Positions 24,496 through 33,047 of a stretch of DNA of 64,000 nucleotides are shown one piece after another (positions within the stretch are counted from its first letter, which is position 1; every line of letters starts with the position of its first letter). The stretch spans positions 1,736,001 to 1,800,000 of the forward strand of contig NZ_JABXYU010000001.1 of the NCBI RefSeq assembly GCF_013394795.1, read 5' to 3'. Source of the stretch: Leptotrichia sp. oral taxon 223 (lineage in GTDB: Bacteria; Fusobacteriota; Fusobacteriia; Fusobacteriales; Leptotrichiaceae). The notes beneath the pieces were generated by a model, which did not search any database, was not told the origin of the DNA, and saw only the letters and a program-made list of their open reading frames with translations. The translations under genes and the position numbers were made by a program.

Positions 24496-25731
24496 TTATT
24501 TTAAAAGTTTAATAATTTCTTCTAATTTATATTTTTCTTGTTCCCCTGTACTAAATTTTTTCATTGTAACTACATTTTCTTTTTGTTCATCTTCGCCTAA
24601 AATCAATACATATTCTGCATTTTCACGATTTGCTTTTTTCATTTGGGCTCCAAAACTTTTTGGATTGTAGTCAAAGTTGACTTTTATTCCATTTTTTCGT
24701 AGTTCTTCTACTATTTTTACAAAATATTCTTTTGTTTCGTCAAAATAAATAACGTAAGTCTTTTTTTCTTCTTTTGCAATCAAATTTTCATCCATAAGCA
24801 TTGCGATTCTTTCCATTCCAGCGGCAAAGCCTATTCCTGGTACTTTTGCATTTCCCAGTATTTCAAGAAGCCTGTCGTAACGTCCGCCAGCCAACACAGT
24901 TGCCTGTGAGCCTAATTTATTAGATTTTATTTCAAAAACTGTGTCTGAATAGTAGTCAAGTCCACGCACCAGTTTGTCGTTTACTACATAATTAATATTC
25001 ATTAATTCAAGATATTTCTTTGTATCTTCAAAATAATTTTTACTTTCTTCGTCAAGATAGTCGTATAATTTTGGGGCGTTGATAAATTGTTCTTGATCAC
25101 CCTTATCCTTTGAATCCAATGCTCTTAAAGGATTAGTTTTATATCTTCGTTTTGAATCGTCACTAAGTTTATCCAGTCTTTTTTCCATAAATGCTTTTAA
25201 ATCATCAATATATTTTTTTCTTGATTCAATATTTCCTAGACTGTTTATTTCCACAACTAAGCCAGTAATTCCCAGCTTTTCAAGAAATTCACATCCCATC
25301 TGGATAATTTCTGCGTCAAGGTAAGCAGAACGAACTCCAAACATTTCAATTCCCATTTGGTGAAATTCTCGGAGTCTTCCTTTCTGCGGGGCTTCGTAAC
25401 GGTACATTGGACCATTGTAGAACCATTTTACGATTGGGGAAGATTTGTGAAAACCTGCTTCCAAATAGGCACGTACGACTCCAGCAGTACCTTCTGGACG
25501 CATTGTAACGTTTCTGTTTCCCTTATCTGTAAACTCATACATTTCCTTTGAAACAACATCCGTTTCATCCCCGACACCACGTCTAAAAAGCTCAGTTTCT
25601 TCTAGAATAGGCGTTATAATTCGTTCAAATCCATATTTTTCAAACACATTCCTTGCTGTATCAACGATCAAGTCGTATTTTTTTACATCGTCAGAATATC
25701 TATCTTTCATTCCCTTTAAAACACTAATCAT
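24496..25731 (-). CDS. hisS: Histidyl-tRNA synthetase
   Basis: A 411-residue class II synthetase. Motif 1 lies in the first 50 residues, motif 2 is MYRYEAPQKGRLREFHQ (about 110-127), the HisRS-specific LVRGLDYYSDTVFE segment is near residue 257 and motif 3 is GIGFAAGMERI. A C-terminal anticodon-binding domain (about 325-411) ends the protein. All family landmarks are present. It is the first gene of the hisS-aspS operon, with its own promoter at 25789-25818. Confidence 0.96.
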   Translation of the reverse strand: MISVLKGMKDRYSDDVKKYDLIVDTARNVFEKYGFERIITPILEETELFRRGVGDETDVVSKEMYEFTDKGNRNVTMRPEGTAGVVRAYLEAGFHKSSPIVKWFYNGPMYRYEAPQKGRLREFHQMGIEMFGVRSAYLDAEIIQMGCEFLEKLGITGLVVEINSLGNIESRKKYIDDLKAFMEKRLDKLSDDSKRRYKTNPLRALDSKDKGDQEQFINAPKLYDYLDEESKNYFEDTKKYLELMNINYVVNDKLVRGLDYYSDTVFEIKSNKLGSQATVLAGGRYDRLLEILGNAKVPGIGFAAGMERIAMLMDENLIAKEEKKTYVIYFDETKEYFVKIVEELRKNGIKVNFDYNPKSFGAQMKKANRENAEYVLILGEDEQKENVVTMKKFSTGEQEKYKLEEIIKLLK

Positions 25732-25788
25732 TCTTAATTTGTCCTTTCATCACATATAATTTTAGCAATTAAAAATTTATCTTCTCAT

Positions 25789-25818
25789 ATTATATCAAAA
25801 AATGTAACTTATTATCAA
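25789..25818 (-). promoter_or_regulatory. Promoter of hisS-aspS
   Basis: On the minus strand TTGATA, an 18-base spacer and TATAAT, with TGA just before the -10 (extended -10), about 60 bases upstream of the hisS start codon. No T-box leader is visible in the short 5' region. Confidence 0.7.
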
Positions 25819-25978
25819 CATTTATTTTGAATTTATCAAGGCAACTGCATGTTAGTTTTTTGATTTCATTAGAAAATTGTTAGATTTAAAATTTTTTATT
25901 TAGTAAATGAAAACCATTAGTTATAGTTATCAAGTTATTTCAAAATAAAAAAATTAAATAATGACACAACATTTTTGA

Positions 25979-26007
25979 TTGAAGTTTTAATGGTGATATG
26001 GTAAAAT
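25979..26007 (+). promoter_or_regulatory. Promoter of the surface-glycan cluster
   Basis: TTGAAG (25979-25984), 17-base spacer, TAAAAT (26002-26007) preceded by TGG, an extended -10. It lies 45 bases before the wzy-like start codon. Confidence 0.65.
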
Positions 26008-26052
26008 TTTAGATGAAATAATAAGAAAAAATTGAAAAATAGAGGTAAATTG

Positions 26053-27447
26053 ATGAAAAAAGATAAAATTGGGTTTTTGATATTTCATATATTTTTTATT
26101 GCTTTTGTGCTGTTTTTAAAAAGTGTAGTTACTTTTCAGAATGAGGCGCTGGAGATGAAATTTTTGGAATGTCTGCTTATGGGTGTTTATATTTATACGT
26201 TTTTTACAGCGAAAATTTATTTGGAATGGCTAAATTCGTATATGATTTTTTTGTATACGCTGTTTTTGTTTAATTTTACAAGGATATTTTTGGATATTGT
26301 GAATTATAAGGAGTTTGGATGGGCTACGAAGTTTGCTAACTTTTATTTTTTTTATGATGTGAGAAATGAGATAATAAATGTTTTTCTGCTAGTATTGCTG
26401 TTTACACATCTAGGATTTTTCATTGCGATTTCAAATGAGAAGATTAGTGAGATTAGAAGCAGTGTTACGCTTGAAAGCAGAAGGCTATTTATGAATGTTG
26501 GAATGGCTTTGTTTATAATTTCGCTGCCTGCTTTGGCCTACAAGATGTTTATTCAGCTGAGGGTTATTTTGCGGGCTGGATACGAGGCTTATTATACTGG
26601 AATTTTAAAGGGAGTTGACTATCCCGCATTTACAAAAGGCTCTGGTACAGTAATGACAATCGGATTTCTGATATTTTTAATTTCAATTCCATCCAAAAGA
26701 AAATTTTTGACAATTTCTTCACTTTATCTTATGGTAAAACTGCTGGATTCGTTCAAGGGGGCAAGAGCAATATTTTTGACGCAGCTACTTTTTATAATGT
26801 GGTATTACGCAAAAGTTTATGGAATTAGGATAAAAGCCAAGACGATGGTAAAATTGGTAGGATTTACCGTGATTTTTTCACAAATTCTGGTGTCTGTACG
26901 AAGTAAAAAAATATTTAGTCTGGATTTGATAAACTCAATTTTTAATTTTCTATTTTCTCAAGGAGTAAGCTACCTTGTACTTGGCTACACAATCAATTTT
27001 AAGCACGGCATTGTCGGAAACGGAAGCTATCCATACATCTTGCAGGGAATATTCGGCTTTAAGCCACAGTCGCTGGAAACACTTGCCACAACCAACTCCA
27101 TTGCGGACAAATTAACGTATTACCTAGATTCGGTTGCTTATCTGAAAGGTGAGGGAATTGGCTCAAATTACATTGCAGAAATGTACGATTTAGGTTATTT
27201 CTGGCTAATTGTAATTTCAATTTTACTTGGAATTTTTATTATAAAATACGAAAAATATGTTGTAAAAAATAGATTTTTATTATTAACAAGCTATTACTTC
27301 ATACCAAATTTATTTTATATTCCAAGAGGCTCATTCTTTGGGGAAGGGCTAATAAAAAATATGGCAATGCTAGTAGCAGTTTATGTGATGATTTTCAGTT
27401 TTGACTATATGTATAGGAAAATTGAGGAAAAGAAGGAATTGATTTGA
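26053..27447 (+). CDS. O-antigen / capsule polymerase-like membrane protein
   Basis: A 464-residue polytopic inner-membrane protein with about ten to twelve hydrophobic segments and a large periplasmic loop in the last third (about residues 300-390), the layout of Wzy-type oligosaccharide polymerases. The segment around GSGTVMTIGFL and the KGARAIFLTQ motif are typical of the O-antigen polymerase-like family. The ATG at 26053 is chosen for its AGAGG site; a TTG 21 bases earlier lacks one. It starts a cluster of glycosyltransferases, which supports the call. Substrate repeat unit unknown. Confidence 0.7.
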   Translation: MKKDKIGFLIFHIFFIAFVLFLKSVVTFQNEALEMKFLECLLMGVYIYTFFTAKIYLEWLNSYMIFLYTLFLFNFTRIFLDIVNYKEFGWATKFANFYFFYDVRNEIINVFLLVLLFTHLGFFIAISNEKISEIRSSVTLESRRLFMNVGMALFIISLPALAYKMFIQLRVILRAGYEAYYTGILKGVDYPAFTKGSGTVMTIGFLIFLISIPSKRKFLTISSLYLMVKLLDSFKGARAIFLTQLLFIMWYYAKVYGIRIKAKTMVKLVGFTVIFSQILVSVRSKKIFSLDLINSIFNFLFSQGVSYLVLGYTINFKHGIVGNGSYPYILQGIFGFKPQSLETLATTNSIADKLTYYLDSVAYLKGEGIGSNYIAEMYDLGYFWLIVISILLGIFIIKYEKYVVKNRFLLLTSYYFIPNLFYIPRGSFFGEGLIKNMAMLVAVYVMIFSFDYMYRKIEEKKELI

Positions 27448-27462
27448 TTTTTTAGGAGTTGA

Positions 27463-27741
27463 GTGGAATTGAATGAGAAAGAACAAGTATTTAAAGTTCA
27501 TTGGGTAGAGAAATTAAAAATGGTATTTAAATTGATTTATATTCCAGTATTGTTTTTTTGGGGGTGGAGATTTTCTTTGGATTTTTCAATAAATGAAATA
27601 TTTTTTAAATGCTTTTTAACTGTTCTGCTTTCAATCACGATATTTTTAATTTTATCTATTTTTGTTTTTAACAAAAAAATTGAAGTCTTTGACAATATTT
27701 TGACATATTATGAAAGAGGAAAAAAAGTTTGTGTGCTTTAG
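27463..27741 (+). CDS. Small membrane protein of unknown function
   Basis: A 92-residue protein starting at GTG with AGGAG five bases upstream. Two hydrophobic segments (about residues 24-42 and 50-68) are followed by a polar tail ending in GKKVCVL. It lies 15 bases after the polymerase-like gene and is likely cotranscribed. No family was recognised. Composition and spacing favour a real gene. Confidence 0.5.
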   Translation: MELNEKEQVFKVHWVEKLKMVFKLIYIPVLFFWGWRFSLDFSINEIFFKCFLTVLLSITIFLILSIFVFNKKIEVFDNILTYYERGKKVCVL

Positions 27742-27854
27742 GATGTGAAGCATTATTTGAGCTGAGTTATATTTTTACTAAGCAGGTTACTAAATTTTTT
27801 TAAAGTTTTTAAATGTACCATAATGAAAATAAATTGAATAGAAGGTGACATCAA

Positions 27855-28310
27855 ATGTGTATAGAATGCTATGTAAATGAAAATAGGACAACTCCATTAT
27901 TAAATCCATTGGAATGTTTGGAAAAGCATACCCAATATATTTGTGGAACTTGCGGAAGGTGCATATGTATTGAACATGATTCAAAAAGGAAGCTGCAAAG
28001 GTGGAATTTTCCTTTTAAATCGCTGGAAATTGCAAAATTGTACTTAAGAACGGCGGATTATACTGTAAAGAAATGCTGCGGGATTTATGAAATAGAAAAT
28101 AGTAATGGGAGAAAATCTTACAAAATTTTTGCAAACAATGAAGAATTAAAATTATTTTTAAAAAAGAATAAAGATAAAATTTGTAAACAAATGGCACCAA
28201 TTTTTTCAGCACTAGAATATAAAGAGTATTCTAAAACGGAAGTAAGAAAGTTGACTTCTGAGGAAGTTGAAAAATATATGAAAGAACGTAAAGCGAGTTG
28301 CGATGAATAG
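27855..28310 (+). CDS. Cysteine-rich zinc-binding protein of unknown function
   Basis: A 151-residue soluble protein. Residues 1-45 are cysteine-rich: MCIEC at the start, then CGTCGRCIC followed by Glu-His, enough ligands for one or two zinc sites. A second part (about 55-115) carries KKCCGIYEI and alternating strand/helix patterns; the C-terminus is charged. GAAGGTG lies upstream of the ATG. It may belong to a small family seen in Fusobacteria and Firmicutes next to acetyltransferases, but I do not recognise a named domain. The GNAT gene starts 10 bases later, so the two are probably translated together. Confidence 0.6.
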   Translation: MCIECYVNENRTTPLLNPLECLEKHTQYICGTCGRCICIEHDSKRKLQRWNFPFKSLEIAKLYLRTADYTVKKCCGIYEIENSNGRKSYKIFANNEELKLFLKKNKDKICKQMAPIFSALEYKEYSKTEVRKLTSEEVEKYMKERKASCDE

Positions 28311-28319
28311 GAGTTTGGT

Positions 28320-28784
28320 ATGAAAATGAAAATAATAAAAGGAATAAATGATAAAAATAAAAATGATATAGTCAAATGGACTAATGAAAAAGGGAAGGAC
28401 TTTCTTGAGCAATGGGCTGGAGCAAGTCTTGATTTTCCGCTTACAGTCAGCCAAATTGACAATATGAGCAATATTTATTCGATTTTTTGTGAAAATGAAT
28501 TTATTGGGATTATTCAGAAAATACGTGAAGAAACGGAGAATGTTCATATTGGACGGTTTTTGGTTAATCCTGAGCTTACTGGAAAAGGGCTTGGAAAAAG
28601 GGCTTTGATAGAGTTTATAAATTTAATTTTTCAAGATGAGAACGTGAATTCGATTACGTTAAATGTGTTCGATTATAATGTGGGAGCAAAGAAATTGTAT
28701 GAGAAAGTTGGATTTAAAGTTGTGAATGTTACTGAAAATCCGATGAAAAAGTATATGATGATTATGAAAAAAGGTGAAAAATAG
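28320..28784 (+). CDS. GNAT-family N-acetyltransferase
   Basis: A 154-residue acetyltransferase. The acetyl-CoA pyrophosphate loop is NPELTGKGLGKRAL (motif A, about residues 85-98), followed by the NVFDYNVGAKKLYEKVGF segment (motif B), both hallmarks of GNAT enzymes. AGGAG lies six bases before the ATG. It sits between the cysteine-rich gene and a glycosyltransferase, so an amino-sugar or protein substrate is possible. Substrate not deducible. Confidence 0.85.
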   Translation: MKMKIIKGINDKNKNDIVKWTNEKGKDFLEQWAGASLDFPLTVSQIDNMSNIYSIFCENEFIGIIQKIREETENVHIGRFLVNPELTGKGLGKRALIEFINLIFQDENVNSITLNVFDYNVGAKKLYEKVGFKVVNVTENPMKKYMMIMKKGEK

Positions 28785-29564
28785 GTGAAAATGATGATAG
28801 AAAAAAAAATATATTATGTCTGGATTGGAAATGCCAAAAAACCTGATATTTTCTATAAATGTCTGGAATCGTGGAAGAAAAATCTGCCTGATTTTGAAAT
28901 TATAGAGATAAATGAGAAAAATTTTGATATGGAAAAACATCTTGCGAAAAATAGATTTTTTCGTGAATGTTATGAAAAAAGGCTTTGGGCGTATGTTTCA
29001 GATTATATGAGAGTGCATTTTATGTATGAAAATTCTGGAATTTATGTGGATACGGATATGGAAATAATTAAGGATTTGACACCGATTTTGGAAGGAAAAG
29101 ATGAATTTTCTAAAAATGAGAAGATGAATTTTTTTATTGGCTATGAAGATGAAAAACACATAAGTGTTGGGATTTTTGGGACAACAAAGCATAATGAAGT
29201 GTTAAAGGACATTAAAGATTTTTACGAGAATGACATTTGGAAACAACCGATTTGGACAATTCCTAAAATTTTTACGTATACTTTTGAGAAAAAATATAAT
29301 TTGAGCGAGAAAAGGGAAAATGCTTTGAAAAATGGGGAGATAGTTATTTTTCCAAAAGAATATTTTTATCCTTATGGATTTCATGAAAAATATACAGATG
29401 ACTGTATAAAACCTGAAACATACGGAATTCATTGGTGGAATGACAGCTGGAGCAGCTTAAAGGCAAGGCTGTTCTTGGAAACTAAGCATTTGAGCGGGAT
29501 AAAAAAACTGGTTAAAAAGGCGAGGGTAATTGCGAGGTATTATTTGAAGGAAAAGAAAAAATAA
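28785..29564 (+). CDS. DXD-type sugar transferase (OCH1/capsular glycosyltransferase family)
   Basis: A 259-residue glycosyltransferase of the GT32-like family. It opens with KKIYYVWIGNAKKPD, continues with LWAYVSDYMRVHFMYENSG and the DXD metal-binding motif as YVDTDME (near residue 88), and ends with a HWWNDSW segment, all typical of these enzymes. The stop of the GNAT gene directly abuts the GTG used here; ATG codons at 28791 and 28794 are equally possible starts. Probable role: adding a sugar to the surface glycan. Confidence 0.85.
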   Translation: MKMMIEKKIYYVWIGNAKKPDIFYKCLESWKKNLPDFEIIEINEKNFDMEKHLAKNRFFRECYEKRLWAYVSDYMRVHFMYENSGIYVDTDMEIIKDLTPILEGKDEFSKNEKMNFFIGYEDEKHISVGIFGTTKHNEVLKDIKDFYENDIWKQPIWTIPKIFTYTFEKKYNLSEKRENALKNGEIVIFPKEYFYPYGFHEKYTDDCIKPETYGIHWWNDSWSSLKARLFLETKHLSGIKKLVKKARVIARYYLKEKKK

Positions 29565-29584
29565 AAAGAGAGAAAAAAATAAAG

Positions 29585-29613
29585 TTGGTAGATATTTAAA
29601 AAAGTGATATAAT
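29585..29613 (+). promoter_or_regulatory. Internal promoter before the EEP hydrolase gene
   Basis: TTGGTA (29585-29590), spacer of 17, TATAAT (29608-29613). It places the transcription start near 29620, which excludes the upstream ATG at 29617 and supports the start at 29665. Confidence 0.7.
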
Positions 29614-29664
29614 GGAATGAAAATTTTATACAATAAACAAAGGATTAGGAGAAACAACAGAAAA

Positions 29665-30438
29665 ATGAGTAAATTGAAAAAAATATTATTGTCGTTGATG
29701 ATTATGGGAGCGACTGTCAGCTGGGCGAAGGAATTTAAGATAATGACGTATAATATTTATGGAGCAAGACTTACAAATGGACAGAAACTGGGGGAAAGCA
29801 TTAAGCCGTATGGACCTGATTTTGTGTCGCTTCAAGAAGTTGACAAGTATACGAAAAGAAGTAATTTTCGGGATATAACTTCTGATATTGCGAAAGTTCT
29901 TGGTTATGATTATTATTTTTTTAAGAAATCAAGAGATTATGATGGCGGAGAATACGGGATTTCATTTATTTCAAAATATCCGCTTGAGAAGATATATACT
30001 TATGAGTTGCCGTCGGAAGGAGCGGAAAGAAGACAGCTTGTAGTTGCGGAACTGGCAAAAAAAACTTTTGGTAAAAAGGTGCTTGTTATGAATACGCATT
30101 TGGACTTTAAACAACAAATAAAGCCTGAGGAAATGGAATCGCTGGATTTGCTTACGAAATTTTTTGATAAGGACGAAATAAAATTTTTGAGCGGAGATTT
30201 TAATTTTTTGCCAACAACAAAATATTATGGAGAAATTACAAAAGACTGGAGAGATACTTACATGGAATCCAATGCCAGCGGCGTAAGAACGCTTTCGGAT
30301 CCACGTATTGACTATATTTTTGGAAGCCAGTCGAAAAAATGGAAGGTAAAGGCAAGCTACTTTATTAATGATGCAACGCAGGACTGGACAAAGCTGTCGG
30401 ATCATCTTCCGTATATGACAATTTTAGATATAAAATAA
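29665..30438 (+). CDS. Exported endonuclease/exonuclease/phosphatase-family protein
   Basis: A 257-residue EEP (DNase I / sphingomyelinase fold) hydrolase with a signal peptide (residues 1-21, ending TVSWA). Metal and catalytic residues are visible: Asn30 (MTYN), Glu58 (LQEVD), His145 (NTHLD), the GDFN pair Asp178/Asn180 and Asp246-His247 (SDH). All expected residues are present. The substrate may be DNA, a phospholipid or a sugar phosphate; the sequence does not decide. The start at 29665 is chosen from the signal peptide and the promoter at 29585; AGGAGA lies 12 bases upstream, somewhat long. Confidence 0.82.
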   Translation: MSKLKKILLSLMIMGATVSWAKEFKIMTYNIYGARLTNGQKLGESIKPYGPDFVSLQEVDKYTKRSNFRDITSDIAKVLGYDYYFFKKSRDYDGGEYGISFISKYPLEKIYTYELPSEGAERRQLVVAELAKKTFGKKVLVMNTHLDFKQQIKPEEMESLDLLTKFFDKDEIKFLSGDFNFLPTTKYYGEITKDWRDTYMESNASGVRTLSDPRIDYIFGSQSKKWKVKASYFINDATQDWTKLSDHLPYMTILDIK

Positions 30439-30459
30439 AAGAAGAAGGAGATGTAAAGT

Positions 30460-31293
30460 ATGAAAATTTCCCTTGTAATGCCAACAATTAATGTTACAAC
30501 AGAACTTGATTTGTTTCTAAAAAGCCTGAAGGCACAGACTTATAAGGATTTTGAGCTGATTGTGGTGGATCAGAATGAAGGAAATGAAGTTTTTGAAATT
30601 GTGAAAGATTATGAAGAGGAATTTAAGATAAAATATGTGAAAAGTGATGAAAAAGGGCTAAGTCTAAATAGAAACAGGGGACTTATGCTTATGCAGGGAG
30701 AAATTGCCGGATTTCCTGATGACGACTGCGAATATCAGCCTGATACGCTGGAAAAAGTCGTTGCATTTTTTAAGAGAAAAAAAAATTACCGGATTTATTC
30801 ATGCCGCACGCTTGAACGAGGAAAAACCTATGGAACAGGCGTTATGGAGAAAAAAGACACGGAAATAACGAAGGATAGTGTGGATACGACTGTGAAATCC
30901 ATAACTTTTTTTGTGAATTACGGCAAGGACGACATCATTTTATTTGATGAAAATTTAGGAGTTGGTGCAACTTTTGGAAGTGGCGAAGAAACTGACTATG
31001 TGCTGACATTGCTTCACAAAGGCTACAAGGGAAGATATTTTGCAAACGATATAATTTATCATCCAGCCAAAAAGGGAAACTACAACGATTTGGAACGTGC
31101 CTATAAATACGCTCTAGGTTTTGGAGCATTAGTAAAAAAGGAAGTAAAAGGCAGAAAAAACAGATTTTACATTCTGAAATACTGGAAACGTCAATTCAGA
31201 AGCTTTATTGGAATGATTATTACAAGAAACAGGGCATATCATAGGGTTGTGATGAAGGGGAGAAAAATAGGATATACACAATATAAAATTTAA
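30460..31293 (+). CDS. Family 2 glycosyltransferase
   Basis: A 277-residue GT-A fold glycosyltransferase. The nucleotide-binding N-terminus reads KISLVMPTINVTTELDLFL, VDQNEG follows, and the metal-binding aspartates are Asp87-89 (PDDDCEY). The acceptor half ends in a basic region (KRQFRSFIGMIITR) that could touch the membrane. GAAGGAG precedes the ATG. It belongs to the surface-glycan cluster and lies 16 bases before the TagB/F-like gene. Sugar donor unknown. Confidence 0.88.
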   Translation: MKISLVMPTINVTTELDLFLKSLKAQTYKDFELIVVDQNEGNEVFEIVKDYEEEFKIKYVKSDEKGLSLNRNRGLMLMQGEIAGFPDDDCEYQPDTLEKVVAFFKRKKNYRIYSCRTLERGKTYGTGVMEKKDTEITKDSVDTTVKSITFFVNYGKDDIILFDENLGVGATFGSGEETDYVLTLLHKGYKGRYFANDIIYHPAKKGNYNDLERAYKYALGFGALVKKEVKGRKNRFYILKYWKRQFRSFIGMIITRNRAYHRVVMKGRKIGYTQYKI

Positions 31294-31309
31294 AAAATAG
31301 GAGAAGAAT

Positions 31310-32503
31310 ATGGATAAGATAAAATGCTTGATAAATATGATAATAGCTTATCTAATTTATCCATTTAACAAAGGGAAATTTAAAAATAGAAATATATGGC
31401 TTGTGGGTGGAAACGCAGGAGAGCTTTTTGTGGATAATGGACGTGCGATGTATGAGTATTTACGGTCAAGACAGCAGGAAGAAGTGTACTGGGTAATAAA
31501 CAGAAATGCCAAGATTGCAAAAAAAATCCCAGGAGAAAAACTGATAAAAGGAAGTGTAAAAAGCTACCTTTATTTTATGAATGCAAAAGTTGCATTATTT
31601 TCCCACTCAATTTCTGCAGACATTGTTCCATACCTGTTTGTAGTGCCATTAATAAACAAATTTCACAAAAAAGTATTCAAAGTATTCCTAAATCATGGAA
31701 CAGTAGGCTTTAAAGTCCGACAGGCAATGAATCCAAAAACGGCAAAAGTTGCAGAAGCCCTTGTAAAATCCTATGATTTAAACATCTGCGATTCAGAATT
31801 TGAAAGAAAAGTGAAAACAGAAGTTTGGTGGGAAGTTCCGAAAGAAACAGCAGTTATAACAGGCTATCCAAGATACGATAAACTATACAACTTGCAAGTT
31901 ATTGAAAAACAAATATTTTTCATGCCAACATGGAGAAACTGGCTAAAGTCAGAAAACTCAGAAAATCAAAAATTTGAAGATACAAAATATTTCCAAAATA
32001 TTGCCAATTTAATTACAGACAAGAAATTAAATAACTATTTGGAAAAAAATGACATTAAATTAAACATTTACATTCATCAGTTAATGCAGGATTATCTAAA
32101 AAACTTTGGAAATATAAAACTTGGAAAAAATATAAAAATACTTCCAAAAGAAATAAACATAACTGAAGAACTTCAAAAATCAAAATTATTAATAACAGAC
32201 TATTCAAGCGTAGCCTACGATTTCTATTATCTAAATAAGCCAATTATCTTCTTCCAGTTCGATAAACGTGAATACGAAGAAAAAGTCGGTTCTTACGTAG
32301 ACTTAGACAAGGACTTGTTCGGAAGACAAGCCAAAACTGTAGAAAAATGCGTTGAAGAAATCATCGAAATCTCCGAAAATAATTTTCATTATGATAAGGA
32401 AATGAAGCAAAAGTCTGATAAGTTGAGAGAAAAGTTTTTGAAGTATGTGGATAAGGAGAATTGTAAAAGAGTTTATGATGAAATTTCAAAAAGAATAAAT
32501 TAA
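31310..32503 (+). CDS. CDP-glycerol glycerophosphotransferase-like protein (TagB/TagF family)
   Basis: A 397-residue cytoplasmic glycerophosphotransferase-like enzyme. Family signs are NHGTVGFK (the catalytic HG region near residue 130), GYPRYDKL, and the late TDYSSVAYDFYYLNKP block with phosphate-binding residues. TagB/F proteins add glycerol or ribitol phosphate to wall polymers in Gram-positives; in diderms homologues decorate capsules and LPS. Here it closes the glycan cluster, suggesting a phosphoglycerol-substituted or polyol-phosphate surface polymer (inference). AGGAGAAG lies before the ATG. Confidence 0.82.
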   Translation: MDKIKCLINMIIAYLIYPFNKGKFKNRNIWLVGGNAGELFVDNGRAMYEYLRSRQQEEVYWVINRNAKIAKKIPGEKLIKGSVKSYLYFMNAKVALFSHSISADIVPYLFVVPLINKFHKKVFKVFLNHGTVGFKVRQAMNPKTAKVAEALVKSYDLNICDSEFERKVKTEVWWEVPKETAVITGYPRYDKLYNLQVIEKQIFFMPTWRNWLKSENSENQKFEDTKYFQNIANLITDKKLNNYLEKNDIKLNIYIHQLMQDYLKNFGNIKLGKNIKILPKEINITEELQKSKLLITDYSSVAYDFYYLNKPIIFFQFDKREYEEKVGSYVDLDKDLFGRQAKTVEKCVEEIIEISENNFHYDKEMKQKSDKLREKFLKYVDKENCKRVYDEISKRIN

Positions 32504-32593
32504 GACTCGATTTTTTTATTAAGGATTTATAACATATGTTGTTATTAATAAACATTTTCTTTGTATTATTAAGTTTTTTCTTTATTTATTTTC

Positions 32594-32622
32594 GCAGGAT
32601 TGCTCATTGCCGCAAATCCTGC
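32594..32622. repeat. Short perfect hairpin
   Basis: GCAGGATT (32594-32601) and AATCCTGC (32615-32622) are perfectly complementary around a 13-base loop. No T-run follows on the plus strand. Confidence 0.55.
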
Positions 32623-32642
32623 AACCTATGGCTAGACTACGA

Positions 32643-32710
32643 CTTTTATTTGCCCAACTCCGAAACTCCTCCTTTCAGTCGTCAAACAGTCGTAGTTGAA
32701 CAAATAAAAG
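32643..32710. repeat. Imperfect 21-bp inverted repeat element
   Basis: Left arm 32643-32663 (starting CTTTTATTTG) and right arm 32690-32710 (ending CAAATAAAAG) match in 18 of 21 positions as an inverted repeat. A TTTTT run follows the right arm at about 32720. It could end the glycan operon or be a mobile palindromic repeat. Confidence 0.55.
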
Positions 32711-32918
32711 CTCCGTCGGTTTTTAAAATAAAAAATTTATTTTGTTAAAGAAAAAATATTTATTATAAATTTCCGAGATTTTAATTTTTCGGTAAAAGAC
32801 AACTTGTTTGAGCTTTTCTATTTTATTTGAATTGAGAACAACTTCATGAAATTAAAACAACTTTTATTAAAAGCGAGTTTTGTCTTTTGCTGTAAAATTA
32901 AAATTCGAGAGCGGGAGT

Positions 32919-32946
32919 GCAGAGGTATGGCGTTTGATACCTCTGC
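32919..32946. other. Perfect 10-bp hairpin without a T-run
   Basis: GCAGAGGTAT (32919-32928), loop GGCGTTTG, ATACCTCTGC (32937-32946). On the plus strand it is followed by GTTAAAAAAAG, so it is not a plus-strand terminator; on the minus strand the following bases are C-rich. It is a stable structure 170 bases before mutS. Confidence 0.6.
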
Positions 32947-33047
32947 GTTAAAAAAAGATTATAAAGTGTGTAAATAACAATAATTATTAAATAAAAAAAT
33001 TGATATAAAAATGGAAAAGAAAAAATTTTTATTAATTTTTTAAAAAA

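Larger units (their letters stand above)
25732..26052. other. Intergenic region between divergent hisS and the glycan cluster
   Basis: AT-rich spacer of about 320 bases. It holds the hisS promoter (25789-25818) and the glycan-cluster promoter (25979-26007). No other structure was noted. Confidence 0.6.

Noticed and set aside
32536-32748. Open frame of 70 codons in the gap before mutS
   Set aside because: It runs through two hairpins and an inverted repeat, has no ribosome site, and the translation has no protein-like pattern beyond a hydrophobic start.
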